From the NCBI GenBank assembly GCA_037447215.1, contig JBBIHB010000013.1, forward strand, positions 13,546-77,545: a stretch of DNA of 64,000 nucleotides. Direction: 5' to 3'. Position numbers and translations under genes: made by a program. This document shows positions 35,438 to 44,537 of this stretch, piece after piece. Each line of letters starts with the position of its first letter. Within the stretch, counting starts at the first letter, position 1. Source of the DNA: UBA1413 sp037447215 (GTDB taxonomy: Bacteria > Bacteroidota > Bacteroidia > Bacteroidales > Prolixibacteraceae). The notes beneath the pieces were generated by a model. That model was not told the DNA's origin. It ran no database searches and saw nothing but the letters and a program-made list of their open reading frames with translations.

Positions 35438-36504
35438 ACTGCAGCAAATTTGCGGTTTTTTACAATCATCCACACAACAACCGGAATCCCAAGTAAGGCT
35501 GTAACCGAATTTATAGGGAGTGTTGCCTGAAATCCGGGAAGCTGGGCAATTATGTCGCTCAACAGCATTACATTGGCTCCAATGAGAATAACAGCCGGGA
35601 TCAATACCAGGTGTCCTGCCGTTCTGAACATCACTCTCGCCAGGTGCGGGACTGCAATGCCGATAAACCCGATTGGCCCGCAAAAAGCCGTAATGGTGCC
35701 TGCCAGGAGGCTGGCACTGAAAAAAATCATCAACCGGCTTATGGTGATATTTACCCCAAGCGACCGGGCATAGGTTTCGCCGAGCAGGAATGCATTCAAA
35801 TCTTTTACTTTAAAAAATGCCAGCAATGTTCCTGCTATTATGCAAGGTATTAATACAGCAAGCTGGCTGTGGGTTACAGCACCAAGGCTTCCCATGGTCC
35901 AGACAATAAAGGATTTTAACATGGTTTCGCTGCTGAAATACTGCAAAATGCTTACAATAGCCGATGCTGCACTGGTAAAAAGTATACCAAGGATGAGGAT
36001 GGTCATATTATCGTTTACCCTTACCGAAACAAACAACACCAGAACCATAACCAGAAATGCACCGGCCCATGCTACCATTGCTAGTGACCATGCCCCCGAA
36101 GATGAAAATATACCTAATGTAAAAGCCGAAGAAAATCCAAGGGCAAAAAGAGCAACACCAAGGCTGGCTCCGGCACTAATCCCAAGCACATAGGGCCCTG
36201 CAAGAGGATTCCTGAATATAGTCTGCATTTGCAACCCACTAACAGAAAGGGCAATGCCTGTTAAAACTGCAGTAATTGCTTTTGGTAACCTTAAATCGAA
36301 CAAAATAATCCGGGTGGTTTCGTCAGAAGTTGACGAGGAAAATATTGCCTGGAAACCCTCATTAAACGGAATCATTACCGAACCTATCAGTATGTCGGCT
36401 ATAAACAATACCATAGAAGATAATATAAGAAAAATAAATTTTCCCGTCAGGCTCCAGTGTTGCGGAAAAAACATTTTTAACCCCATCTGAATTATTCCTT
36501 TCAT
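35434..36504 (-). CDS. FecCD-family ABC permease
   Basis: A 356-residue permease with nine or ten predicted membrane helices. It has the RLPKAITAVLTGIALSVSGLQMQTIFRNPLAGPYVLGISAGASLG signature region (RNPLAGPYVLGISAGA) and the PIGFIGIAVPHLAR coupling segment, diagnostic of the iron-siderophore/heme/B12 import family. It overlaps the substrate-binding protein gene and the ATPase gene by 4 bases on each side, so the three are translated in a coupled series. Confidence 0.95.
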   Translation of the reverse strand: MKGIIQMGLKMFFPQHWSLTGKFIFLILSSMVLFIADILIGSVMIPFNEGFQAIFSSSTSDETTRIILFDLRLPKAITAVLTGIALSVSGLQMQTIFRNPLAGPYVLGISAGASLGVALFALGFSSAFTLGIFSSSGAWSLAMVAWAGAFLVMVLVLFVSVRVNDNMTILILGILFTSAASAIVSILQYFSSETMLKSFIVWTMGSLGAVTHSQLAVLIPCIIAGTLLAFFKVKDLNAFLLGETYARSLGVNITISRLMIFFSASLLAGTITAFCGPIGFIGIAVPHLARVMFRTAGHLVLIPAVILIGANVMLLSDIIAQLPGFQATLPINSVTALLGIPVVVWMIVKNRKFAAV

Positions 36505-37628
36505 TTAATTTCCTGATAATAAATCAGATTTTCATTACCTGTCAACAAGTCGGGATGAAAAATTCGGATCATATCTGAAAGGATTATTTCGGGCGATACC
36601 ACCCCGCTCTCCCAGAAATCATTTCCACCAAACGCTGTCGATCGTTTGTTGTTATTGAAAATCATTCCCTTTTGAAAAACCCCGAATTTTGAAAAACGGT
36701 TATCAATTGCAAGAATTTCACTTTTCGAGTCAACCGTCCCTACGTTGAGCCAAATATCTGCCTTTTGTGCCCACATGAACGCTTCTTCGAACGAAATTAC
36801 AAAACTTTCATGCGATGGATTATTTTTTCCAAGATAATCGCCGCCAGCATCAGAAATCAGCTTTGCCATATATGATGTACCACCAGGCACCCACCATGTA
36901 TCGCGGTACGGAAGGCCTGACATAATCTTTGGCTTTCCATTAAATTCAGATACCATATTTTTCAGGTCAAGATATCTGCCCTCAATTGAAGCGAATATGG
37001 AATCGGCCATTTCTTCCTTATTGAAAAAGGCACCAACAAATTTAATCCATTCAGCTTTCCCAAGAGGCGATGTTTCGAGATATTCGGCATTTATTACTGC
37101 CGGTATCCCTATATCCCTGAATTTATTCAGAATACCTGTTATTTCTGTGTCAATACCGTAAACCATGACCAAATCTGGCTTTCGGCTGATAATTTCTTCA
37201 TAATTGAGGTTATTGCCATATCCAATATCTGCGATCCTATTCGTTTCGATACCCTCGGTAACTGCACTATGTGACACATATATTCCGCCCGAAATACCCG
37301 TCAGCTTATCCAATTCACCAAGTTTTTCAAGAAAGGCAATGTGGGTGGTCGAAAGGCAAATTATACTTTCGACAGGTGTCCGGATAATATTTTTCCCGGA
37401 AATATTTGCCGGAACTTCCTCCGATTTTCCAATCAGGTAATATTCAAAAACAACATTACTGGCTTTTGCCCAAGGATTGAATACCGTCAGCTTCCGGATG
37501 CTATCTTCAACCAATTTTGAAAAGCCTTGTGCGTAATGGTTGCTGGAATGATGGGATTGTTCGGGTTTTGAACATCCTGAAATAATCAGGCCAATAAACA
37601 GAAATCCAAATATTCTTTGCATTTTCAA
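36501..37628 (-). CDS. Metal-chelate ABC importer substrate-binding lipoprotein
   Basis: A 375-residue lipoprotein (lipobox LIISGC, Cys19) of the TroA/BtuF/FepB superfamily. It has the PVESIICLSTTHIAFLEKLG segment at the start of the first lobe, the RKPDLVMVYG segment, and GGDYLGKNNPSHESFVISFEEAFMWAQKADIWLN in the second lobe. It binds iron-siderophore, heme or corrinoid in the periplasm; the exact ligand is not readable. It lies 7 bases after the T9SS protease gene, so it is probably co-transcribed with it. Confidence 0.9.
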   Translation of the reverse strand: MKMQRIFGFLFIGLIISGCSKPEQSHHSSNHYAQGFSKLVEDSIRKLTVFNPWAKASNVVFEYYLIGKSEEVPANISGKNIIRTPVESIICLSTTHIAFLEKLGELDKLTGISGGIYVSHSAVTEGIETNRIADIGYGNNLNYEEIISRKPDLVMVYGIDTEITGILNKFRDIGIPAVINAEYLETSPLGKAEWIKFVGAFFNKEEMADSIFASIEGRYLDLKNMVSEFNGKPKIMSGLPYRDTWWVPGGTSYMAKLISDAGGDYLGKNNPSHESFVISFEEAFMWAQKADIWLNVGTVDSKSEILAIDNRFSKFGVFQKGMIFNNNKRSTAFGGNDFWESGVVSPEIILSDMIRIFHPDLLTGNENLIYYQEIK

Positions 37629-37635
37629 CTATCTG

Positions 37636-39822
37636 TTAATTTGCCCCGAAGAAAATTTTTCCAGTAAAATGTTTGTTTCCGTCGAGTACCCTTATGAGGT
37701 AAATTCCGTTGGAATGTCCCACAAGGTTGATTTCTATTTTCCGTGGTGTTAACCGTGCCGATCTGTAAGGTACCTTCTGCCCCCTGAGGTTATATACCGA
37801 AATCATATCAACTGTCAGGTTGTGGTTTGATGAAATTTGGAGCCGGCCTGTGGTAGGATTTGGAAACAGTTTCACCTCCAGTGGGTTATCAACTTTGCTT
37901 GTATCAATGGTAGTATTTGACACATTGCATGCCACGACTTCAAAAGCAAGCGCACCACTATATCCAGCTGAATTACTTCTTTTAAAATCGGACCACTGGT
38001 TGTTTTTTCGAAAATAAAAGGAATTTTTCGGATTATTTTTCCTGACCGATTGAAATATAGCAATAGAATCACCAGAGGCCATATTATCAAAACTTATGGC
38101 CACAAGAAAACTATCAGCAGGTTCAATTAATTCATTAAACGGGATATAATTCATTGCCCCTGAAGCCAGATCGCGTAATTGGACCTGTTGGGTATGAATT
38201 ATTTCAGTGATTAATCCACGAAGATTGTAAATATTGATCCTGAGCTTGCTTGAGGAACTCCCCGAAAGGAGAAAACGCCTTCCCAAACCAATGGAAACTC
38301 CCAGTATTTTTTCATTACCAGGGATTGTAAATTTATCGCCAATTTCGGTTATTCCCTGGTTATTCGTGCCAGTCCAGTATCCTGCATTGGCTCCGGCAGT
38401 CGATGTCAGCCTAAGCAGTTCGTGCTCATCCCCATCAACCAGATTTGTAAAGGCTTTACAAAAATTAGTACCTTCGTAAAAACGTTTTCCATCGAGGTTT
38501 GCCTGGTTTGTTTTTACAGGATCGAGCCAATATTTCAACTGCTTTGAGGAGTCGGGTTTATTATCCCATGCCATATCGAACCGTGAAAAATAATCGTTAA
38601 ACGGAAAATTGCAACGCGAAGTCCCCCCAACCAGGTTTCCGACAACCTGCTCACGCGAATTGAACAGAGGCCCCCCTGACGCACCTACTTCGGTTGCCCC
38701 ATATTCCCATCGGTTTATTTTCCAGAACCCGTTTCGGGTATATCCATCCATACCAAAACTCGAAACTACAGGTGAATCATTATCGATCGATATTTTTTTA
38801 ATATCACCTTGTGAATGTTGAATACAGGCAACCGTGTCGGTTGGGTTAGTGGCACGGTTCCAACCGGCATAATATGGCCTGAAAGAAGGGGGAGGTTTCA
38901 CATTTAGCTCAACCAAAGAGAAATCAAGGCTATCGTGGGTTGCCCTAAGTATGCTTCCTGATATAGAATTTGAAACGTCTCCATCAATCGAACCACAATA
39001 CGGACTTTCATAATTAAAAAGAAACAGGCTGCTTGTTGCTTTTATACGTGTGTTTATGCAGTGGTTTGCAGTAAGGATATAAGGCCTGCTATTATGGGCA
39101 GTATTGTTTAACAGGATTCCCGTACAAAGTTCTTTGCCCTCAACCATTACCCTGCAAACACTGTTTTGAACACGTCGCCATGCTTCAGCTACTGCGCAAT
39201 TGATATCAGGAATACATTCGCCTGCAGTTTTGCCCAAAGGTCGGCGGGTATCGAAAAATTTCAAAATCCCGATAAAATCATGGTTTACCTGAGTGATTAA
39301 GAAAGGAACTTCGGCTGATATCCGGGGAGTTTCAAACTGCACCACTACCTCGTCGCCGGGAAGAGGGGCAGTGGCCAAAATGTTCCCTTCAATGATGTTT
39401 TTTTCGGTGAATGCGCCGATGATGTAAGAATAATCAGGGGTGAAAATAAATAATTTTTGGCCGGGGTTAAGATTATAATTACTGAAAATCAGGTTAATGG
39501 AATAAGCATCATTCGATCGGACATGTACCTGCCATATCCACCAGCCATCATCGGACTTAAACCACTTACCGTGCGAATTTATTGAAATGGATACATCAAA
39601 AGCAGTTGCAAAACGCAAAGGTTTTAATGGTTTTTGGCTTTGGTATGTCTCCGATTCCCATCGAAGCAAATCGTTGTTAACCCTTTGCATTTCAACAATT
39701 TCAGATAATGCACTTTTTGTCAGGACAGGCATCCGTGGGTAGCCTCCTTCTGATAATTTCGCATCCGAAATCCGAAAATCAATCAGTAAAATGATTATAA
39801 CTATGAAGAGTATCCTTATCAT
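37636..39822 (-). CDS. Secreted trypsin-like serine protease with T9SS sorting domain
   Basis: A 728-residue protein with an N-terminal signal peptide (about 1-21), a beta-rich propeptide-like region (to about 195), and a lysyl-endopeptidase/trypsin-like domain with His254 in LTANHCINT, Asp300 in SLDFSLVEL and Ser382 in GASGGPLF. Cys pairs fit disulfides (CAVAE, CTGIL). A further beta domain follows and the last 75 residues are a type A T9SS C-terminal sorting domain (LFPNPTTGRLQIS, IYLIRVLDGNKHFTGKIFF). It should be exported across the outer membrane and degrade protein outside the cell. It ends 7 bases before the importer's binding protein gene. Confidence 0.92.
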   Translation of the reverse strand: MIRILFIVIIILLIDFRISDAKLSEGGYPRMPVLTKSALSEIVEMQRVNNDLLRWESETYQSQKPLKPLRFATAFDVSISINSHGKWFKSDDGWWIWQVHVRSNDAYSINLIFSNYNLNPGQKLFIFTPDYSYIIGAFTEKNIIEGNILATAPLPGDEVVVQFETPRISAEVPFLITQVNHDFIGILKFFDTRRPLGKTAGECIPDINCAVAEAWRRVQNSVCRVMVEGKELCTGILLNNTAHNSRPYILTANHCINTRIKATSSLFLFNYESPYCGSIDGDVSNSISGSILRATHDSLDFSLVELNVKPPPSFRPYYAGWNRATNPTDTVACIQHSQGDIKKISIDNDSPVVSSFGMDGYTRNGFWKINRWEYGATEVGASGGPLFNSREQVVGNLVGGTSRCNFPFNDYFSRFDMAWDNKPDSSKQLKYWLDPVKTNQANLDGKRFYEGTNFCKAFTNLVDGDEHELLRLTSTAGANAGYWTGTNNQGITEIGDKFTIPGNEKILGVSIGLGRRFLLSGSSSSKLRINIYNLRGLITEIIHTQQVQLRDLASGAMNYIPFNELIEPADSFLVAISFDNMASGDSIAIFQSVRKNNPKNSFYFRKNNQWSDFKRSNSAGYSGALAFEVVACNVSNTTIDTSKVDNPLEVKLFPNPTTGRLQISSNHNLTVDMISVYNLRGQKVPYRSARLTPRKIEINLVGHSNGIYLIRVLDGNKHFTGKIFFGAN

Positions 39823-40164
39823 GTACCAAATAATGGCTCAAATTTACTATTTATGAATTAGCCCGAACCAATTGAGGCTATTTTAGGTTTTAAAAATGGT
39901 AAAAGATTTTTACTTTACGCATAAAATTTCAGTTTTATTGGAATCAGTTTATATCTTTATGACTCATGAACCTGCGTCCTTTTGTTATGAAAGTTTTAAC
40001 CATGTTTGTAAATAAATTCAGATTTTGAAACTGCACAAACACTATTCGGGTATTTCTTGATCTGATAATTGAGGCACCGGGTTATTCCCTTGCAAGGAAA
40101 TGGGTCGAACTTAAATTCTAAAAATATAAGTTTAAAATGAAATAATAATTATAAATTATTGAAA
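39823..40164. other. Divergent intergenic region
   Basis: About 340 bases between the protease and ThuA genes. On the minus strand TAAATTTG (39846-39839) matches TAnnTTTG exactly, with TTG at 39871-39869 and a 22-base spacer, a plausible promoter for the protease-importer operon with a very short leader. No Fur-box-like palindrome, cobalamin riboswitch core or small gene was recognised. Confidence 0.4.
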
Positions 40165-40905
40165 ATGAGAAAATTAATTACTATTATTTTAACTACTTTA
40201 TCCATTTCATGTACTGCTGAAGAAAAGGAACCGTTAAACATTTTGGTTTTTTCGAAGACGATGGGATTCCGTCACGAATCAATTTCATCGGGTATTAAAA
40301 TGATATACGACCAGAGTGAAAAACAACGATGGATTGTAACAACCACCGAAGATGCCTCGCTTTTTACCGATGCATTTTTGAAATATATTGATGTGGCCAT
40401 TTTCCTGAATCCTTCTGGCGATGGGCTGAATGATGACCAGCAGGCAGCATTTGAAAGGTTTATTCAAAGTGGAAAAGGTTTTGTTGGGATACACTCTTCG
40501 GCCGACTTTGAGTATGAATGGCCATGGTATGGCAGGCTTAATGGCGCCCATTTCAAAATGCATCCACCTTCACAGGAAGGTACCATCATTATCGAAAATC
40601 ATGACCATCCGGCTATGAAACCTTTCAAAGGCATGAAGACCTTTACGGTTTACGATGAATGGTACACTTTCAGTACCAACCCACGTGCTAATGTAAACAT
40701 TTTGGCAACCCTTGACGAATCGAGCATAAAAACGGCCGAAAATGATGACTGGAAGATGGGTGACCACCCCATAATCTGGTGGCATGAATTTGAGGGTTCA
40801 CGATCATTTTACACAGGTTTTGGTCATCCCCATGAGGCATTCCGCAACAGTGTAATTGTAGAACACATCACAGAAGGCATAAACTGGGCAGGCAGGAGAC
40901 ATTAA
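40165..40905 (+). CDS. ThuA-like domain lipoprotein
   Basis: The ATG at 40165 (MRKLITIILTTLSISCTAEE) gives a lipoprotein signal peptide with Cys16. The remaining 230 residues are a ThuA (trehalose-utilisation type, glutamine-amidotransferase-like) fold: ILVFSKTMGFRHESISSG, FLNPSGDGLNDDQQAAFERFIQSGKGFVGIHSSAD, MKPFKGMKTFTVYDEWYTF, SFYTGFGHPHEAF. ThuA domains often occur in sugar-related clusters; a single biochemical role is not established. Here it stands alone and is exported to the periplasm. Confidence 0.9.
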   Translation: MRKLITIILTTLSISCTAEEKEPLNILVFSKTMGFRHESISSGIKMIYDQSEKQRWIVTTTEDASLFTDAFLKYIDVAIFLNPSGDGLNDDQQAAFERFIQSGKGFVGIHSSADFEYEWPWYGRLNGAHFKMHPPSQEGTIIIENHDHPAMKPFKGMKTFTVYDEWYTFSTNPRANVNILATLDESSIKTAENDDWKMGDHPIIWWHEFEGSRSFYTGFGHPHEAFRNSVIVEHITEGINWAGRRH

Positions 40906-40922
40906 AGAAATCCTTTAGAAAT

Positions 40923-40950
40923 AAAAAAGGGGTTCAATGAACCCCTTTTT
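40923..40950. terminator. Bidirectional terminator
   Basis: AAAAAGGGGTTC, loop AAT, GAACCCCTTTTT: a perfect stem of about 12 pairs with A and T runs. It lies between the ThuA gene and the convergent RNA-binding protein gene. Confidence 0.9.
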
Positions 40951-41028
40951 ACTAATATGATTATTAAAAATCAATTTTTCAGAACGTTGAAACTACCTGT
41001 AAGGTATTTCACAATGCAGCTTACTTAA

Positions 41029-41436
41029 TCAATAACGGTTTCCACCGCGATCGCCACCACTGCGGCCACCACGGTCGCCATAACCGCCGCCACCGCCACG
41101 GTTACCACCGTAACCGCCGCCACCGCCACGGTTGCCACCAAAACCACCACCGCGATTACCGCCGCCGCCGAATGATTTTCTTTCAGGGCGTTCTTCACGA
41201 GGTTTAGCTACAGAAACATTAATTACTTTTCCATCATACTCAGCCTGGTTCAATTCTTCAATTGCCTTTTGGCCTTCTTCTTCACTGTTCATTTCAACAA
41301 AACCGAATCCTCTCGATTTTCCTGAAAATTTGTCGGTAATAACTTTTGCCGAAGATACTGCTCCGTACTCTTCGAATAACTCTCTTAAATCGCTGTCATT
41401 GACATCGAAACTTAAATTTGAAATGTAAATGTTCAT
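41029..41436 (-). CDS. RRM RNA-binding protein with glycine-rich tail
   Basis: A 135-residue protein: an RRM (residues 1-82) with RNP2 IYISNL and RNP1 KSRGFGFVEM, followed by a tail of GGNRGGGGGY and GGGFGGNRGGG units. This class of small Bacteroidota/cyanobacterial glycine-rich RRM proteins is often cold-induced and binds RNA as a chaperone. A 190-base AT-rich region precedes the gene and may hold a long leader, as common for cold-shock genes. The DNA of the tail is an imperfect tandem repeat with much higher GC. Confidence 0.93.
   Translation of the reverse strand: MNIYISNLSFDVNDSDLRELFEEYGAVSSAKVITDKFSGKSRGFGFVEMNSEEEGQKAIEELNQAEYDGKVINVSVAKPREERPERKSFGGGGNRGGGFGGNRGGGGGYGGNRGGGGGYGDRGGRSGGDRGGNRY
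41038..41165 (-). repeat. GC-rich tandem repeat encoding Gly/Arg-rich tail
   Basis: Units of about 27-30 bases coding for GGNRGGGGGY, three times in imperfect form, at the 3' end of the RRM gene. Such repeats expand and contract by slippage. Confidence 0.7.
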
Positions 41437-41656
41437 TTAAATTAATAATTGATAAATAACTAAAGTTTTGAGGATGAAAACAGAAGTTCTTCTTTTCTTT
41501 ATAACCAGGAAGTAATTAAAGACTAATAAATAACGCTGCTATCAATGCTCAATTTGGGTGCAATAATAAACATTTTATATTTATCTGATATTACCAGACA
41601 GTTATTTTTCGAAAAACTAGTGTAAATTGCGGTTAAATAACCACAGTTTATCGAAA

Positions 41657-42362
41657 ATGAGTAAATTTTATCCGAAATTATTGCTGTTCAACCTGATGTT
41701 GGCAATTTTCCAGATTGTTCCTGCTCAAAATAATATTATCAAAACTCCATTGAGCGGGTTTATGCTCGGCCACTTCAGCCTGAGTTATGAAAGGCAGACA
41801 TTCAACAAACAATCGATACAATTGAGAACTGGTTACTTCCAGCCTGTATTGGGCCCGATTATTTCAAGCTCGACCATAACACCATCAGAATACACATTTG
41901 TAAAAAACAACAGATTGGTTCAAACTTCGTTGGATTACAGGTTTTATGCAGTTGAGAACGATTTGAAAGGATTTTATATCGGACCATATTTCAGGTATTT
42001 CGGGATCAGGGCAGAATATACCGACATGATAAAAAACGACAGTTTCGACTTTAAAGACTCATTTTCTTCCGCTTGAATTGGGGTGCAATTGGGTTATCAT
42101 TTAATTTTCAACGAAATTTTTTGCCGAAATAAGCTTTTCCGGCGCCGGGATTGACAAAAATATGGTAAAACTGATATACACAACAAAAAAGCAGGGATTT
42201 AACTATTCAACAATAGTTGACGATGTTTCTGACGATTTTGAGGGTGTACCATATTTTGGAAAACGGTTGAAAAATGAAAACCACACGGAATACCTCATCA
42301 GCAGTATCCCAATCCTGTTTCCGGGACTCCTTGCAGGTATTACCATTGGAATAGTATTCTGA
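41657..42362 (+). pseudogene. Decayed exported (outer-membrane beta-barrel type) protein gene
   Basis: Starts at the ATG 41657 with a signal peptide (MSKFYPKLLLFNLMLAIFQ, cut near PAQ), then beta-strand-rich sequence (FMLGHFSLSYERQTF, LDYRFYAVENDLKGFYIGPYFRYF) resembling DUF3575-like small barrels. A TGA at 42074-42076 interrupts, the frame continues (IGVQLGYHLIFNEI), and then a frameshift near 42118 leads to FFAEISFSGAGIDKNMVKL and an intact end (LAGITIGIVF, stop 42360-42362). One nonsense codon and one frameshift. Confidence 0.75.
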
Positions 42363-42384
42363 AAACATTTAATTCAAATAAAAA

Positions 42385-43773
42385 TTGAAAAAGTTTCCCG
42401 AAGAGTTTGTGCATAGGATTGAAAACCAATTTGGTACGGAATCGAAAGTTTTTCTTGGTTCACTGCAATCTGAAGCCAGTTTATCCTTAAGGATCAACCC
42501 ATCAAAATGGAAAAAACCAATTCACCTTGAGCAGGTACCATGGAGCAATTCAGGTTTTTACCTCCAAAACCGTCCTTTGTTCACTCTCGACCCTTTGTTC
42601 CATGCCGGTTCATACTATGTACAGGAACCCGGATCAATGCTTCTTGAACAGGCAATAAAAAATCTTCCTGATAAGGAAAACCGGATTGTACTAGATTTGT
42701 GTGCCGCACCAGGAGGTAAATCAACCCATTTGCTTTCCATTCTAAATACCGGCGATTTGCTGGTTGCCAATGAAGTAATCCGGAGCAGGGCATATATATT
42801 GCTTGAAAATATTCAGAAATGGGGTTACTCCAATGTGATTGTTACTAACAATGACCCAACGGATTTTGCACATCTGAAAGATTTATTTGATGTAGTGGTA
42901 GTTGATGCCCCGTGTTCGGGAGAAGGCTTATTCAGAAAGGATATGGCTGCCATTGACGAGTGGTCAGTAATAAATGCACAACATTGTACTCTGCGCCAAA
43001 AAAGGATTATATCGGAAGCATGGGAATGCCTGAAACCGGGTGGCTACCTTATTTACAGTACATGTACATTTAATCCGGATGAAAATGAGAGGAATCTGAA
43101 TTGGATTTCGGATAAGAAAAGGGCACTCCCAATTGCCCTGAATTTGGACGAAAGTTGGAATATTGAAATTATTAAGTACGGTAATATTGTTGGTTACCAG
43201 ACATTTACACATAAAACGAAAGCCGAAGGTTTTTTTATCGGTATGTTACAAAAAACCGAAGAAGCCACTAAAAATGATAAATACCAAAGGTTTAATCCTC
43301 TCAAATGGAAACCGGTTGGAGTGAAAAATTCGGAGCACTTCCTGAACTGGATGTTATTGGCATGCCCCGATGATTTTCTTAGCGATGAATATGTAATCTG
43401 TTTTTTGCAGCGGAAATGGCACCCTTATTTATATGCCTTGGAAAAACATCTTGTTATCCTTCAGGCAGGTACTCCCGTTGCTATCCGAAAAGGCAGTGAT
43501 TTTATACCGCATCAGGCACTTTCACTCGCAAATAGGCTAAATATAGAAAATTTCAGTTGTCAGGAATTAAGCCTGTATGAGTCCATAAGTTTTTTACAAC
43601 GCAACAATATTAGCATCGGGAACAGCCAAAATGGCTGGATTTTAGCCCGTTATGATGGAATGGGATTGGGTTGGCTGAAAAACATTGGCAGCCGTGCCAA
43701 CAATTATTTTCCGAAAGAGTGGCGCATAAGGATGACCGTAAATGATATACCACTTCCATGGCATGAAGTATAG
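42385..43773 (+). CDS. RsmF-type rRNA (cytosine-C5) methyltransferase
   Basis: A 462-residue NOL1/NOP2/Sun family enzyme with a PUA-like C-terminal region. The SAM site is DLCAAPGGKSTHLL (107-112 core). Motif IV DAPCSGEGLF gives Cys177, motif VI STCTFNPDENE gives Cys227, the two catalytic cysteines of m5C enzymes. The C-terminal domain (residues 300 on) is RsmF-like, so 16S rRNA position 1407-type modification is expected. The frame begins with TTG at 42385 (MKKFPEEFVHRI); no ATG fits the N-terminal homology, so TTG is the likely start. Confidence 0.92.
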   Translation: MKKFPEEFVHRIENQFGTESKVFLGSLQSEASLSLRINPSKWKKPIHLEQVPWSNSGFYLQNRPLFTLDPLFHAGSYYVQEPGSMLLEQAIKNLPDKENRIVLDLCAAPGGKSTHLLSILNTGDLLVANEVIRSRAYILLENIQKWGYSNVIVTNNDPTDFAHLKDLFDVVVVDAPCSGEGLFRKDMAAIDEWSVINAQHCTLRQKRIISEAWECLKPGGYLIYSTCTFNPDENERNLNWISDKKRALPIALNLDESWNIEIIKYGNIVGYQTFTHKTKAEGFFIGMLQKTEEATKNDKYQRFNPLKWKPVGVKNSEHFLNWMLLACPDDFLSDEYVICFLQRKWHPYLYALEKHLVILQAGTPVAIRKGSDFIPHQALSLANRLNIENFSCQELSLYESISFLQRNNISIGNSQNGWILARYDGMGLGWLKNIGSRANNYFPKEWRIRMTVNDIPLPWHEV

Positions 43774-43780
43774 GCCATAA

Positions 43781-44536
43781 TCAGATATAAATCATTTTCC
43801 GGGTCATTCCTCCATCGACTACAAAATTCTGAGCCGTAATGAAATTGTTTTCGGGGTTTGCAAGAAATAATACCATACGTGCAATATCGTCGCCTGTGCC
43901 AACCCTACCTGCCGGGTGCTGCGCATGATCCGCTTCTGTAAGTTTCTCCTGGTGAGCAGTTTGTGATTTTCTGATTGCGGAAACATCAATCCATCCGGGA
44001 CTGATGGAATTGACTTTAATGTGGGGCGCCAGGCTCATGGCCAGAGCATGGGTAATCGAATAAACTCCTCCTTTTGAAGCTGTATAAGCCTCTGTATTGG
44101 GTTCTGATTGGAAAGCCCTTGTTGAACAAATATTGATAATGGAGCCATTGGTTTGCCTTAATGACAGTTCACAGGCTTTAGTGGAAATAAAAACCCCGGT
44201 CAGGTTTACATCGATCACCCTTCGGAATTCGGCAATTTCAAGTTCTGATATTGGTTTATTGGCATGAATGGCTGCATTGTTTACCAACAAACTAACCTGG
44301 CCATAAATTTTTATTGAATCAATCAATGCAACCTGAACACTTCCAGCACATGCTACATTGCAATAAATCCCGGTCCAGTTTTTAACCCCTTTATGCCTTT
44401 TCGATTCCTGCAATAGAGCTTCTTCATCAATATCCCATACCGCTACGTTCCATCCTTCGCTAATCAGGGCATCGGAAATAATCCGGCCTATGCCTTGTGC
44501 CCCACCGGTTACAATTGCTGTTCTGATTTTGTCCAT
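43781..44536 (-). CDS. Short-chain dehydrogenase/reductase
   Basis: A 251-residue SDR starting at ATG 44536 (MDKIRTAIVTGGAQGIGR); an ATG three codons earlier at 44545 is also possible. Cofactor loop TGGAQGIGR, NNAA, catalytic Ser in INICSTRA, Tyr in AYTASKGGV and Lys four residues later. Substrate unknown; such enzymes act on sugars, steroids or acyl groups. It begins inside the end of the GH97 remnant, so it was once downstream of it in an operon. Convergent with the methyltransferase gene. Confidence 0.88.
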   Translation of the reverse strand: MDKIRTAIVTGGAQGIGRIISDALISEGWNVAVWDIDEEALLQESKRHKGVKNWTGIYCNVACAGSVQVALIDSIKIYGQVSLLVNNAAIHANKPISELEIAEFRRVIDVNLTGVFISTKACELSLRQTNGSIINICSTRAFQSEPNTEAYTASKGGVYSITHALAMSLAPHIKVNSISPGWIDVSAIRKSQTAHQEKLTEADHAQHPAGRVGTGDDIARMVLFLANPENNFITAQNFVVDGGMTRKMIYI

Positions 44537-44537
44537 T

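Noticed and set aside
34424..35683. Long N-terminal extension of the importer ATPase
   Set aside because: The first 82 codons are out-of-frame permease sequence rich in Cys; the ATG at 35437 gives the normal start and a 4-base overlap.
39823..40164. Cobalamin riboswitch before the protease-importer operon
   Set aside because: No B12-box-like core or conserved hairpins were found; ligand of the importer left open.
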